49,140 nucleotides of DNA, taken from NCBI GenBank assembly GCA_030683995.1, contig JAUXPH010000037.1:1-49140 (forward strand), in the 5' to 3' direction. The notes beneath the pieces were generated by a model. It had not been told where the DNA came from and searched no databases. It saw nothing but the letters and a program-made list of their open reading frames with translations. The stretch is from Lutibacter sp. (GTDB taxonomy: Bacteria; Bacteroidota; Bacteroidia; Flavobacteriales; Flavobacteriaceae). The position numbers and the translations under genes are program-made. Below, one piece after another: positions 1-8,580 of this stretch. Within the stretch, counting starts at the first letter, position 1. Each line of letters opens with the position of its first letter.

Positions 1-2
1 CA

Positions 3-305
3 ACCCGTAACGGAATTCTGCTGATTTCGAATTACCAGCGACTGCAAAATCATGGCGTTCCGCTTTATGAAACGGTTGTAAAAGGTTCGGCCGACCGCCT
101 GAATGCGATATTAATAACCGCACTTACGGCTGCCCTGGCACTTATTCCGCTGGCGCTCAGGGGCGATTTGTCGGGCAACGAAATTCAAAGTCCGATGGCA
201 AAAGTTATTTTAGGAGGTCTGTTGACTTCCACATTACTCAATATTTTTATTGTTCCGGTGGTGTATTATTTATCTAATCGTAAAAAAGTAACAAATGAAA
301 AATAG
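3..305 (+). CDS. RND heavy-metal efflux permease, C-terminal fragment (CusA/CzcA family)
   Basis: Open at the left edge, so only the last 100 codons are visible. The reading frame begins at base 3 and stops at TAG 303-305. The fragment contains the final two membrane segments of an RND pump, including the stretch ALIPLALRGDLSGNEIQSPM and then VILGGLLTSTLLNIFIVPVV, which closely follows the C-terminus of CzcA/CusA inner-membrane permeases. These proteins use the proton gradient to export metal cations through a periplasmic adaptor and a TolC-like channel. The stop codon lies 11 nt inside the following TolC-family gene, so the two are translationally coupled. Which metal is moved cannot be told from this end of the protein. 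Confidence 0.85.
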   Translation, partial: TRNGILLISNYQRLQNHGVPLYETVVKGSADRLNAILITALTAALALIPLALRGDLSGNEIQSPMAKVILGGLLTSTLLNIFIVPVVYYLSNRKKVTNEK

Positions 306-1473
306 CCTATTATTATTTTTAGCAATTTTATCATTTGGTTTGGGGTATTCTCAATCCAATATGGATGCAGTTTTAGCCGAAATTGCCAAAAACAACAAGA
401 CGATACAAGCCAATACGCAGTATTGGAGCGCACAAAAAGTACAGTATCAAACAGGTAATTCTTTATATAATCCAACAATTGAATATGATTATTTAAAAGG
501 AAGTCCAGCCGATGCCGGAAACCAGACGGATATTGTTGTGACCCAATCATTTGATTTCCCTACTGTTTACAGAAAGAAAAACCAATTGGCCAACCAGCAA
601 ATTTTGCAAGCCGATTTGTACCTTCAAGCTGCCAATCAGGTGTTGCTTTTGAAAGCAAAAATGATTTGTATTGAATTGGTTTACAGAAACAAATTACAAA
701 TTCCGTTGGCGAAAAGAAAAGAGGCCACTGAAAAATGGCTGGCTCAATTTAACAAGAAACTGGAAACCGGTGACGGAACAATTTTGGATGTCAACAAAGC
801 CGAAATACAATTGTTGGAAATTAAGAAACAGTTTCTGGAAAATGCATCTTTTATTGCGAAACTCAATGAACAACTTACCAGTTTAAACGGAGGAACTCTC
901 ATCACTTTTAAGGATGAAGCTTATTTTGATGTTCCGGTGATTGCTGATTTTGACACTCTGGAAAAAGAAATTAAAGCACAAGATTACCTCAGAAAAACGT
1001 TGGAGCAGGATAAGGTTATTGCCCAAAAACAAATAGAAGTCAGCAAAGCCTTGGCCTTGCCTAAAATGGAAATTGGGTATCATTATCAGGGGATTTTAGG
1101 GCAAACCTATAATGGATTTCACACCGGAATTTCATTGCCTTTATGGGAAAGTAAAAACAGGGTGAAACTTGAAAAAGCCAGAATGACCTTTGCAGAAATT
1201 GCATTGGCTGACCATACGAATGATTATTATTATGAAATAAAACAGCTTTATGGCCGCTATGAAAGTTTGAAAAGCATATTGGAAGACTACGAAAAAATTA
1301 ACAAGTCGGCTGACCCCATTAAATTGTTAGACAAAGCACTGTTGGCTGGGCAAATTTCGGTATTGGAATATTTTGTGGAAATGAACTATTATAACACTAC
1401 TTTCAACTCCTATTTGGAGATTGAAAAAGAATATTATGAAGTTGTTGCCACTTTGTTGAAGCATCAATTATAA
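295..1473 (+). CDS. TolC-family outer-membrane efflux protein (CusC/CzcC-like)
   Basis: A 392-residue protein with a signal peptide (hydrophobic core about residues 4-15, ending near SQS at 19-21) followed by long amphipathic helices of the kind that form the periplasmic tunnel of TolC proteins. It would be the outer-membrane exit duct for the RND pump encoded immediately upstream. Its start codon ATG overlaps the end of the pump gene by 11 nt, which fixes the start and indicates one operon. Family members are usually 400-450 residues, so this one is slightly short but looks complete. The periplasmic adaptor (CusB-like) is not in the window and probably lies further left. A hairpin with a T-run follows at 1490-1530. 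Confidence 0.87.
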   Translation: MKNSLLLFLAILSFGLGYSQSNMDAVLAEIAKNNKTIQANTQYWSAQKVQYQTGNSLYNPTIEYDYLKGSPADAGNQTDIVVTQSFDFPTVYRKKNQLANQQILQADLYLQAANQVLLLKAKMICIELVYRNKLQIPLAKRKEATEKWLAQFNKKLETGDGTILDVNKAEIQLLEIKKQFLENASFIAKLNEQLTSLNGGTLITFKDEAYFDVPVIADFDTLEKEIKAQDYLRKTLEQDKVIAQKQIEVSKALALPKMEIGYHYQGILGQTYNGFHTGISLPLWESKNRVKLEKARMTFAEIALADHTNDYYYEIKQLYGRYESLKSILEDYEKINKSADPIKLLDKALLAGQISVLEYFVEMNYYNTTFNSYLEIEKEYYEVVATLLKHQL

Positions 1474-1489
1474 CCTGTTAATTCATTTA

Positions 1490-1530
1490 AAGCGCCCCCT
1501 ATTTCTTATGGTTTTAAGGGGTGTTTTTTT
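1490..1530 (+). terminator. Probable intrinsic terminator of the efflux operon
   Basis: A GC-rich arm AGCGCCCC (1490s) can pair, with G-T wobbles, with the arm AGGGGTGTT, followed by a run of seven T residues. It stands 17 bases after the TolC-family stop codon. Confidence 0.6.
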
Positions 1531-1748
1531 GCAATTTATTTGGTTTTAGGTTTTTATTTCTTGTTATAGTGTAATACCGCCATTTGTAAGACAACACTAA
1601 AGTTTACTTTTTTTAATCTTTCCCTTTCTCCACTCTAAGGATTTCAACAAAAAACTTTCCCAAACCTTGCGCATAAAAAAAGGCTCCAAGTTTATATCGC
1701 TTGAAACCTTCGCTGGCGTTGCTCCTCCTATTACTCGGAGTTGCAATA

Positions 1749-1777
1749 ATGAATGCATACTAAGCAGTAATAACAAG
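1749..1777. repeat. 29-bp repeat shared with the tRNA-Asn flank (copy 1)
   Basis: Matches 11608-11636 at 27 of 29 positions (core ATGAATGCATAC, then GCAGTAATAACAAG). In both places it is followed on its right by a hairpin and then by tRNA or tRNA-like sequence, so the whole arrangement appears duplicated. Confidence 0.7.
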
Positions 1778-1807
1778 TAAAATGTATTGTTTGCTAATGT
1801 TCAAAAT

Positions 1808-1840
1808 AAAAAAGCCTCTACATTTCTGTAAAGGCTTTAT
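1808..1840 (-). terminator. Hairpin beside tRNA-like fossil
   Basis: Arms AAAGCCT and AGGCTTT with an inner TACA/TGTA pairing; read on the minus strand the stem runs into T-rich sequence. It occupies the same position relative to the tRNA-like sequence as the terminator of the real tRNA-Asn gene does at 11671-11697. Confidence 0.55.
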
Positions 1841-1869
1841 ACGCTTCGGTTTCCTCGTTAATCATTTCG

Positions 1870-1945
1870 CTCTCGAGACAAGCGAAACAAAGACCTGCTG
1901 ATTAATCAATCATGTGCGGGCTCTGGCCAACTGATCTTGTTTTTT
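1870..1945 (-). pseudogene. Decayed tRNA-like sequence
   Basis: On the minus strand the segment reads ATCAGTTGGCCAGAGC in the D-arm position and AATCAGCAGGTCTTTG in the anticodon 3' arm/variable position. Both are very close to normal Bacteroidota tRNA sequence. The anticodon stem does not pair, the T-arm cannot form and no acceptor stem is found, so it cannot be a working tRNA. The parent may have been a tRNA of the Asn/Thr/Arg type. The call rests on local similarity by eye only. Confidence 0.4.
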
Positions 1946-2039
1946 GTCCAAGTAGTTTAATGGTAAAAGTACTTTGAGCAACAGATAAATTTCAACTAAA
2001 TTTTGATGATGTTTTTTTGAAAATCAAAATCATAACCAT

Positions 2040-3704
2040 TTACAATTCATATAATTTATCAACTTTTAATCCTTCAGGAAATTTTTCATCAATAAAAATA
2101 ATGGTCTTTTGTCCTTTCCAATCCAATATTGATTGAAGCAAATGTTTCTTCAAATTTTCATTGATATAATCGAAGGGAAAATGCAATATCAAAATAGGTT
2201 TGTTGGCAAGGAGCGCCCGACACCATAGCAATAACTGTTTTTGAGAATCGTTCAAACCATTACTTTGTTCTCCAATTTTAGAACTTAAAGTCAACTGTTG
2301 CGATTTTGGAACGAATTGCTGCAGTTCATGAAGCACCTTTTCACACTGTAGTTTTTTTTCAGGGTTTCGGCTATAAGAAATAGCCTCGAAAACAGTATTC
2401 CCAACTAATGGTATTTTAGCAGAAACCACTGTTATTTGCTTTCGAATCGCCTTTTCCGATAATTTATTGGCCGCATATTTACCAAAATAAATTACTCCTT
2501 CTGAAGGATTGTATATTTTTAATAATAATTTGATAAATGTTAAAGAATTTCCGCTGCCTGCGGACGATTTTAAATATGAAATTGAATAGGGTTCAATTTT
2601 AAGGTTAAACGGACTTTCATTATTGCTAATTTCAGTATTATAAACAACATTCTTAAATACAATAGCTTCATCATAAATTTTAATTTTCCTTTTATAAGAA
2701 GTGCTTTCCGTCTTCAGCATAAAAACGGCAATCAATTTTTCAAAAGAAATGTTCCCAAGTTTCCAAACGATATTTACAGTAAGAATGCGGCGGAAAATTG
2801 ACAAAAATGAAATTATTAAAAGTATCAATATCAAAAAAGAGCTTCTGTCAAAGTCAATACCCGCGTTTTTTAAACTATAAATATAAAGCATTGTAATTCC
2901 AACCATTAAATAAGTAATGAAGGGAATAATCGCATTGATAAGTGCCGTTATATGCTGATATTTAACGCCTATATCAAGTAACTTTAACGATCTTTTATTA
3001 TATCTGTTCTCAAAAGGCACGTTTTTGTTGAAAACTTTAATTGGCAGAATTGAGCGCAATGCATTGTTCACAAAAGCCAACATTCCTGATCGCCGGTTTC
3101 TTCGTTCCACAGAAATACGGTATAAAACCAAATTCATAAAAAAAATAAATCCGAAAGCACACACTATAAATGTTAAAATGATCAGTGCCATATTTACGCT
3201 GTAATAACCAATGACCGTTATCAAAATTGCAATCAGCAACATATCCTGCGCAAACCTAAAGATACCCTGGGTGAGGTAATTTTGAACGCTTTTTAAATCA
3301 CCGCTATATCTTAGTAAGTACCTTCCAATGCCCTTTTCATCATAAATTGTTGTATGTATTCTTAATTGATGCGCGAAAAGTTGCTCTCTCAAGGATTTTG
3401 AAAATCGTTCTCCCAAAATCCCAATAACATAACGATTGGAATATTCAAAAAGAAAACGAATTAAAATAATTCCGATAAATAAAATCAAAAAGGCATTGAA
3501 ACTATTGGTATAAATGAAGGGAAATCCAGAAAAAAACAATTTTAACCTAACTGATGAAAACTCAAAATTAAACTCATAAAACCGACCGATTGCGATTGGC
3601 ACCAGCACCGTAAAAATATTATAGCAGAAACCCGATATAACAGCTAGTGCTGCTAAACCGGGATTTTCCTTAATCGACTCCTTAATAAATTTCCACTTGG
3701 TCAC
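2040..3704 (-). CDS. ABC exporter half-transporter with degenerate ATPase domain
   Basis: A 554-residue protein with about six membrane helices (residues 1-310, type I exporter fold) followed by a nucleotide-binding domain (about 345-554). The second domain aligns along its whole length with ABC ATPases, but the key motifs are spoiled: Walker A reads SSAGSGNSL with Asn in place of the essential Lys, the signature LSGGQ is LNDSQ, Walker B with its catalytic Glu is ILILHFPF, and the switch His is absent in IIFIDEKF. It is therefore unlikely to hydrolyse ATP. The reading frame is intact and long, which argues against a dead gene and for a structural or regulatory role, perhaps beside an active partner elsewhere. 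Its start lies 23 nt inside the upstream P-loop NTPase gene, so the two are coupled. Confidence 0.8.
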   Translation of the reverse strand: MTKWKFIKESIKENPGLAALAVISGFCYNIFTVLVPIAIGRFYEFNFEFSSVRLKLFFSGFPFIYTNSFNAFLILFIGIILIRFLFEYSNRYVIGILGERFSKSLREQLFAHQLRIHTTIYDEKGIGRYLLRYSGDLKSVQNYLTQGIFRFAQDMLLIAILITVIGYYSVNMALIILTFIVCAFGFIFFMNLVLYRISVERRNRRSGMLAFVNNALRSILPIKVFNKNVPFENRYNKRSLKLLDIGVKYQHITALINAIIPFITYLMVGITMLYIYSLKNAGIDFDRSSFLILILLIISFLSIFRRILTVNIVWKLGNISFEKLIAVFMLKTESTSYKRKIKIYDEAIVFKNVVYNTEISNNESPFNLKIEPYSISYLKSSAGSGNSLTFIKLLLKIYNPSEGVIYFGKYAANKLSEKAIRKQITVVSAKIPLVGNTVFEAISYSRNPEKKLQCEKVLHELQQFVPKSQQLTLSSKIGEQSNGLNDSQKQLLLWCRALLANKPILILHFPFDYINENLKKHLLQSILDWKGQKTIIFIDEKFPEGLKVDKLYEL

Positions 3705-4767
3705 TGTTGCTTAAAATATTTTTTTTATCAATTATATGAATTATTTTTTCTGACATTAAATCTTCCATTAAAAGTACACTATATTTAGAATTCTGTCTAA
3801 TTTCTTCCACCAATAAAGGACTTGTTGTTACCAATCCGGAGATTCCAATAACAGTAATGCCGAAATCTTCCAGTTGTTTTGCGCCTGCAATGCCGCTCAA
3901 GCTTCCTGATGCAGAAAATATTGCTCCTTGAAACTGACTTTTAAACGCTGAATGTTTCAATAAAGCATTCGTTTCCCGTTCCAATAATCCATCCGCAATT
4001 TCCACAATAACATAATCTGGATTCACTGAATTCACCATTTTAGTTAAAAGCGACTGATACAAATCTAAAAGTACTTCCGTCTCACACATATACGTTGACG
4101 GAAAGCCAAAATCACTAAAATCTATTGTATCATGGGCGCCATAATCTTCAACAAAATTCTTGTCTTTGGTATAAGTTGTGCCTGTTAATTTAATAAATGC
4201 GACTGTTTTGCCGGCCTTTTTTAAACCGTATGCCAAAAAAGCTGCGCTTGATGTTTTTCCGCTATCCATACTTGTCCCTAAGGATAGGATTGTTTTTGGC
4301 GAATCAAGAAAAGAAATTGGGTCAAAAGTTTGCAGTGGCTCGAAGTTTTTAATTGTATTTACAACTTGTCCATTTTCATTTACAACATACCCTATAAGTT
4401 CAACCTTAGTGGTTCCAACAAGATCAAAATTCAAGTGCCACGATTTTGCCTGGCCTATTACGCCTCCTTGCCCCAATATGTCATAACTTTCCAAATAAGA
4501 ATTAGGCACATAACCTTCTATCTGGCTTGTTGCATAACGGCTGCCGAAAGCACCCATAATTAAATCACCCGGCAAAATAACCGTATTTCTGCCGCTTTCT
4601 GTCTGAATACGAGTATGCTTGCCCAGCGTCAATACTCTAAAAATCGCTACATCACCTGCTATAGGTATGTGTTTTTCATTTATATCTGCCCTGATTTTTT
4701 GCTCCTTCACACTTTTGCAGATAATACCTACCTTAATGTCTAATTTATTGATCTCTTTTATTTTCAT
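3682..4767 (-). CDS. P-loop NTPase with beta-rich N-terminal domain, DUF1611-like, function unknown
   Basis: A 361-residue protein. Residues 1-145 form a beta-rich domain with the stretch GDVAIFRVLTLGKHTRI. Residues 158-361 form an NTPase domain whose Walker A is GTSMDSGKTSSA (164-175); further on are DFSDFGFPSTYM and EIADGLLERETNALL. From memory this two-domain layout recurs in uncharacterised bacterial proteins, and the NTPase half resembles DUF1611 and MobB/BioD-like P-loop proteins. All visible nucleotide-binding residues are present, unlike in the adjoining ABC protein. It is the middle gene of a three-gene cassette, 24 nt after the DUF2490-type gene and overlapping the ABC gene by 23 nt. 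A ligase or energy-coupling role is possible but is speculation. Confidence 0.75.
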   Translation of the reverse strand: MKIKEINKLDIKVGIICKSVKEQKIRADINEKHIPIAGDVAIFRVLTLGKHTRIQTESGRNTVILPGDLIMGAFGSRYATSQIEGYVPNSYLESYDILGQGGVIGQAKSWHLNFDLVGTTKVELIGYVVNENGQVVNTIKNFEPLQTFDPISFLDSPKTILSLGTSMDSGKTSSAAFLAYGLKKAGKTVAFIKLTGTTYTKDKNFVEDYGAHDTIDFSDFGFPSTYMCETEVLLDLYQSLLTKMVNSVNPDYVIVEIADGLLERETNALLKHSAFKSQFQGAIFSASGSLSGIAGAKQLEDFGITVIGISGLVTTSPLLVEEIRQNSKYSVLLMEDLMSEKIIHIIDKKNILSNSDQVEIY

Positions 4768-4791
4768 AATATGGGATTTATTTTTAATTAG

Positions 4792-5520
4792 TTAGTTAAT
4801 GCTGAATGTTAAACTTATGCCAGCCGCCGTATAGTCATTTTCACTAAGCGGACTGGTATTGAACTCATTTTGATACAAATAGTATAAAGATGTCGATAAA
4901 GGGAAATCATTAATTGGTTTAAACTGAATTCCTGACACCAAACGGTAACGTTTAATTCCTCCTGAAATATCGCCTCCTGCATAATAATAAACCTGATTTT
5001 CCAGATATGGGGTGATACTGGATTTTTTGATATTATAAGCCAACTTGCCCGAATAGATATAGCGCGACTTATATTTTTGGACTGCCGGCATGGAAAGTTG
5101 TGCCTCCAGTTCATGCTTAAAGGACAATCTTTTAACTAAATCATGTTTAAATGAAAAACTGGTATAAATTCTGTCAAACTCAAGCTTATTAAACAAACCT
5201 GGCGTTATGTCATACAAATCACGTTTTTTTTGTGAATCATTTAAAAGTTCTTTGACATAACCAACTTCAACAAAAGTGTTTTTTTGGATTTTGTATGAAA
5301 GCCCTAATTTTCCTTGTGCAAAACTAAAACTCGATGGATTCGTATTTTCTGCTAACATTGCTCCGAATTTCAGCTTAAAATTTTTGTTAATTTTAGTGTT
5401 GACGTTTATGCCATACCAAATTTTAAATTCATTTGTTAAATCTTGGCTTTTGACGCCTTGCGAAATGAAAATGCTGAATATCATTAAATACATCAGTCTT
5501 TTAGGATACGTTTTATTCAT
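4792..5520 (-). CDS. DUF2490-type outer-membrane beta-barrel protein
   Basis: A 242-residue protein with a signal peptide (about residues 1-26, ending near VKSQ) and then alternating aromatic and polar residues typical of an outer-membrane beta-barrel, ending in a hydrophobic strand (LTFSIN). Length and layout match the DUF2490 family of Bacteroidota, whose function is not known. It is the first gene of a minus-strand cassette with the P-loop NTPase and the degenerate ABC exporter, which suggests a trans-envelope export or uptake role. On its upstream side GTAGGG occurs 49 nt before the start codon, at nearly the same distance as in front of fecR at 9475. Confidence 0.75.
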   Translation of the reverse strand: MNKTYPKRLMYLMIFSIFISQGVKSQDLTNEFKIWYGINVNTKINKNFKLKFGAMLAENTNPSSFSFAQGKLGLSYKIQKNTFVEVGYVKELLNDSQKKRDLYDITPGLFNKLEFDRIYTSFSFKHDLVKRLSFKHELEAQLSMPAVQKYKSRYIYSGKLAYNIKKSSITPYLENQVYYYAGGDISGGIKRYRLVSGIQFKPINDFPLSTSLYYLYQNEFNTSPLSENDYTAAGISLTFSIN

Positions 5521-5642
5521 AAAAGGTTTTTTTGTTTAATTATAGTGTAACAGCTGAAAACAGAAATACCCTACCTTTAAAACACAGTTTTAAATAAAAA
5601 TTAAATTTTTATCACAATAAGTTATTCTTATAAATAATAATG

Positions 5643-5896
5643 TTGTCCGATAAAAATTCATTGCATTTTATAAATCTCAGTCTAAATGGGACTTGACAAA
5701 CAGGTCACCCCGATTGGGGCTTGTTTTTAATGAAAATCTATTTTCTACAATCAGGTTACCGATAGAAAAATCGGCACAAGCTCGATGGGACTAAAAACAG
5801 CTCCATAGGAGCGAAATGTTTGTAGAGTATTGAAAAAAGTCAGGTTTAAAGCCCCATCGGGGCGACCTGTTTGTTTTGAAAAATTTAACCGGACAA
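5643..5896. repeat. 254-bp hairpin-rich element with terminal inverted repeats
   Basis: Outer inverted repeat TTGTCCG (5643-5649) and CGGACAA (5890-5896). Inner arms at 5696-5722 and 5849-5874 are almost perfect 26-base complements built on CACCCCGATTGGGG and CCCCATCGGGGC. In the middle a third hairpin GCTCC-ATA-GGAGC (5800-5812). Two hairpins are followed by GA-N-(C/T)TGTTTGT, and the third carries the same tail in reverse orientation. A smaller CCGAT/ATCGG hairpin lies at 5759-5774. This fills the gene-free gap 5521-5933. Such hairpin-plus-CTGTTTGT units are, as I recall, dispersed in Bacteroidota genomes. Confidence 0.75.
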
Positions 5897-5933
5897 TAAT
5901 GAAATAAAAATAACCCATTAATAATTTTAATTT

Positions 5934-8492
5934 TTAAAAAGAAACTCTAAAAGTGAAATTGGGAGTTGTACCTAAAGCAACATTATTAATGTTGTTTATG
6001 GCACCCTCAGGAGTTATTTTGTGGTAAGTATTTAAAATATTTTTAGCGTTAAAAATGTTTAAAATTGAAACACCGGCCATTGCGTCAACTTTTTTGTTAA
6101 GGTTAAATTTATAGGTTGATGAAAAATCAACTCTATAATAATTGGGTAAATTATCGCTGTTTGGGGAGTTGTAATTTATATAAGAATTAAGCCTGTCAAT
6201 AGTAATTGGGCTACTTTCTTGAGGTTTAGTGTAAGGTTTCCCATTTCGCCATAACATTCCAACAGCAAAATTAAACTTTTTATAAGTGTAGGTGTTTCCA
6301 AATGAAATGCTGTGCCTAATATCCAAATTATTTGGAAATTCACTGGGTGTTAACACCGGAAAATTATAGGTATTGTGATTATAAGCATACCCCAACCAAG
6401 TACTAAAAGCATCGGTTTTTCTGTTAATTAAAAATTCAATTCCTTTTACCGTGTAGCTACCAGAAGTTTTTATATACTGATTTTGATTTTGAAACCCTTG
6501 ATTTGCAGTGGTAATACCATCTACATACTTGTAAAAACCCTCTATATCAAAAAAAACATATTGTTTGTGGAAATTAAATCCAGCAGAAGCTTGTTTGCTT
6601 TTTATGACAGGGATGGCCTTATTATCTGCTAAAACCCAACGTCTTTTTTCAACCCCTAAAAAATCCTCTTGTAAATCAATAATTTGAGTCGCATTCTGAC
6701 TTTTAAATTCACCGGCAATCTTAAACGAAAAATGTTTATTTATCTTATGCAATGCTTGCAATCTGGGTTCAATAATAAATAAATTAAAAGTTCCAATATA
6801 ATTCAACCTTAACCCAGCATTTACAAACGTTTTTTTGCTGGCCGAAATGTAACTGACTTCACTAAAAAGTGAATGATTTCTTAGGACTCTTTTAATAATT
6901 TGGCTGAAATCTGGCACGTTTACAACCTCAGTATTTGTGATTCCTAACTCATAAAAGTGATAGCCACCTAACAATTGCAATTTCTCTGAAATTGAATAGT
7001 GTGCATTTAATTTTAGGCCTGTTTCTAAAACTTCATTGTTTTGTTGCAAAAGCTGTTCAGTAAAAAGCGAATGATTTGAGGAATTTAGGTTGTATTTTGT
7101 ATAATAAGCATTAAAAACTGTTTTGAATTTTGAGTTCCAGTTGTCGGTTAATTTTAGTCCAAAACCTTTATTCTTTTGCTCCAAACTACTTGTTTTGTAA
7201 TTCTCGGCAGTTTCTGTCTCTAAATCGATCGCTTCTTTGTAGCCTAGTTCATTTTCAACGTTTAAAAGGCTGAATCGCAATTGGTGGTTTTCATTGATAT
7301 TGTATAATAATTTAATGCTGTAATCATAAAAATAGAAGTTTGAACTGGATTCAACATACTTGTTATCTGCAACTAAAAAAGTTGAAACTTTAGAATTTTG
7401 AAATGCGCGTTTGAAATATTGTTCGTAAGTAAATGAGCGCCACAAATCAGTAATAGCACGTCTTCCGGATACTTGAATCGATACTTTTTTTGAAATTGGC
7501 ATTTGCGCATAAGCATCTGCACTAAGTGAATTAATTCCGGCACCGCCAAATGGTTTCTCTTTAATTTCATCTATTGATTCTATGGCAATTGTTCCCGAAA
7601 CACCATCATTATATTGGGAATGAGTGCCATCTTTAATTACGGTGACACTTTCTGTTAAATATGGATTAAACGCAGAAATTAATCCAAAAAAATGTCCTGA
7701 ATGATACATTTTTATGCCGTCCCAAAGCAGTAGGTTTTGGTCGTTTGTCCCCCCTCTAATATTAATGTCAGAAACAGTTTCATCCACACTGCTGATACCT
7801 GGTAAAGCTTGTATTTGATGTAAAACATCAGGCTCAACCAATCCTGGTAAAATACCAAATTCTTGAGGGGAAATTACAAACGAGTTATCGGTTTTTATTG
7901 AAATTCCTGATGTTAAATAATTTTGCAAAATAACTTCGTTCAATTCTTCCAATTTTTCAGTTAATGAGATTGTTAAACATAAATTATTGGTTAAAAAATC
8001 AGCAGCATTTAAATACATGGTTGGATAACCCATATAACTAATTTGAATTATTTGATTTTCATCAATTTTTGGAATGCTAAAATAGCCTGCACTGTTTGAG
8101 GTAGTATGTATGTTGGATTTTAAAACTACAATATGAACCCCTTTAAGGAATTCTTTTGAATTTATGTCAACCAGATAGCCGCAAATAATATCAATACTCT
8201 TTTTGTTGCTTATTAAAATATTTGTTGCCGTTGAAAAGGTAAATGCCAAGCCGGTTTTTACCTTTAAATATTCAATAATTTCAGGAAGCGTTATTTTTTT
8301 TGAAGGCGGTGTAATTTTTATGGTTTCAATTACTTTGTCGGCATAGGTAAAGGTGACTTCATATTCTTTTTCTATTTCAACTAAAATTTCAGAAAGCAAT
8401 TTACTTTCCTTGGTTAAATTTTGGGAAAAACTAAAAATTGAAAAAAGAAGACATGTAAAAATTAATAAAGGCTTTAGTTTGTTAATTTTCAT
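5934..8492 (-). CDS. TonB-dependent receptor with N-terminal STN signalling domain
   Basis: An 852-residue outer-membrane transporter. Signal peptide about residues 1-23; an STN-like secretin/TonB N-terminal domain at about 27-95 (LLSEILVEIEKEYEVTFTYA); a carboxypeptidase-regulatory-like beta domain at about 100-185; a plug domain at about 205-320 (with DINIRGGTNDQNLLLWDGI); then a 22-strand barrel ending in TFRVSF. The STN domain is the hallmark of receptors that pass an external signal to a FecR-type anti-sigma factor, and exactly such a gene plus an ECF sigma factor lie upstream. No SusD-like partner follows. The ligand is unknown. The ATG start is the last three bases of a 91-bp dispersed repeat (8490-8580). 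Confidence 0.9.
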   Translation of the reverse strand: MKINKLKPLLIFTCLLFSIFSFSQNLTKESKLLSEILVEIEKEYEVTFTYADKVIETIKITPPSKKITLPEIIEYLKVKTGLAFTFSTATNILISNKKSIDIICGYLVDINSKEFLKGVHIVVLKSNIHTTSNSAGYFSIPKIDENQIIQISYMGYPTMYLNAADFLTNNLCLTISLTEKLEELNEVILQNYLTSGISIKTDNSFVISPQEFGILPGLVEPDVLHQIQALPGISSVDETVSDINIRGGTNDQNLLLWDGIKMYHSGHFFGLISAFNPYLTESVTVIKDGTHSQYNDGVSGTIAIESIDEIKEKPFGGAGINSLSADAYAQMPISKKVSIQVSGRRAITDLWRSFTYEQYFKRAFQNSKVSTFLVADNKYVESSSNFYFYDYSIKLLYNINENHQLRFSLLNVENELGYKEAIDLETETAENYKTSSLEQKNKGFGLKLTDNWNSKFKTVFNAYYTKYNLNSSNHSLFTEQLLQQNNEVLETGLKLNAHYSISEKLQLLGGYHFYELGITNTEVVNVPDFSQIIKRVLRNHSLFSEVSYISASKKTFVNAGLRLNYIGTFNLFIIEPRLQALHKINKHFSFKIAGEFKSQNATQIIDLQEDFLGVEKRRWVLADNKAIPVIKSKQASAGFNFHKQYVFFDIEGFYKYVDGITTANQGFQNQNQYIKTSGSYTVKGIEFLINRKTDAFSTWLGYAYNHNTYNFPVLTPSEFPNNLDIRHSISFGNTYTYKKFNFAVGMLWRNGKPYTKPQESSPITIDRLNSYINYNSPNSDNLPNYYRVDFSSTYKFNLNKKVDAMAGVSILNIFNAKNILNTYHKITPEGAINNINNVALGTTPNFTFRVSF

Positions 8493-8580
8493 CTGTTTAT
8501 ATCTTATTTTTTATTGGGACAGATGCGGTTCGCCATTAATCATTCTACTGTGTATCAAAATTTGTTATAGCTCGTTTCAT
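8490..8580 (-). repeat. 91-bp dispersed gene-border repeat, copy 1
   Basis: On the minus strand it runs from ATGAAACGAGC to AAACAGATG. It encodes the C-terminal residues (D)ETSYNKF of FecR at one end and the ATG of the TonB-dependent receptor at the other. An inverted repeat CATCTGT/ACAGATG closes the second half. Other copies: 26033-26143, 30462-30552, 32690-32779. Confidence 0.9.

Larger units (their letters stand above)
1531..2039. other. Non-coding region between efflux operon and ABC gene
   Basis: No credible gene is seen in this stretch. Its right half holds, in order, a 29-bp segment shared with the tRNA-Asn locus, a hairpin, and a degenerate tRNA-like sequence, each listed separately. 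The part 1531-1740 is AT-rich with no recognisable structure except a weak GCTCC/GGAGT fold near 1726-1745. Confidence 0.6.

Noticed and set aside
2040-3704. ABC gene considered as a pseudogene because of its lost motifs.
   Set aside because: The frame is uninterrupted over 554 codons, overlaps its neighbour as in a working operon, and only the catalytic motifs deviate, which suggests a maintained non-catalytic protein.
8056-8072. TGATTTTCATCA, a match to the Crp/Fnr-type palindrome.
   Set aside because: It lies inside the coding sequence of the TonB-dependent receptor, away from any promoter, and is probably chance.
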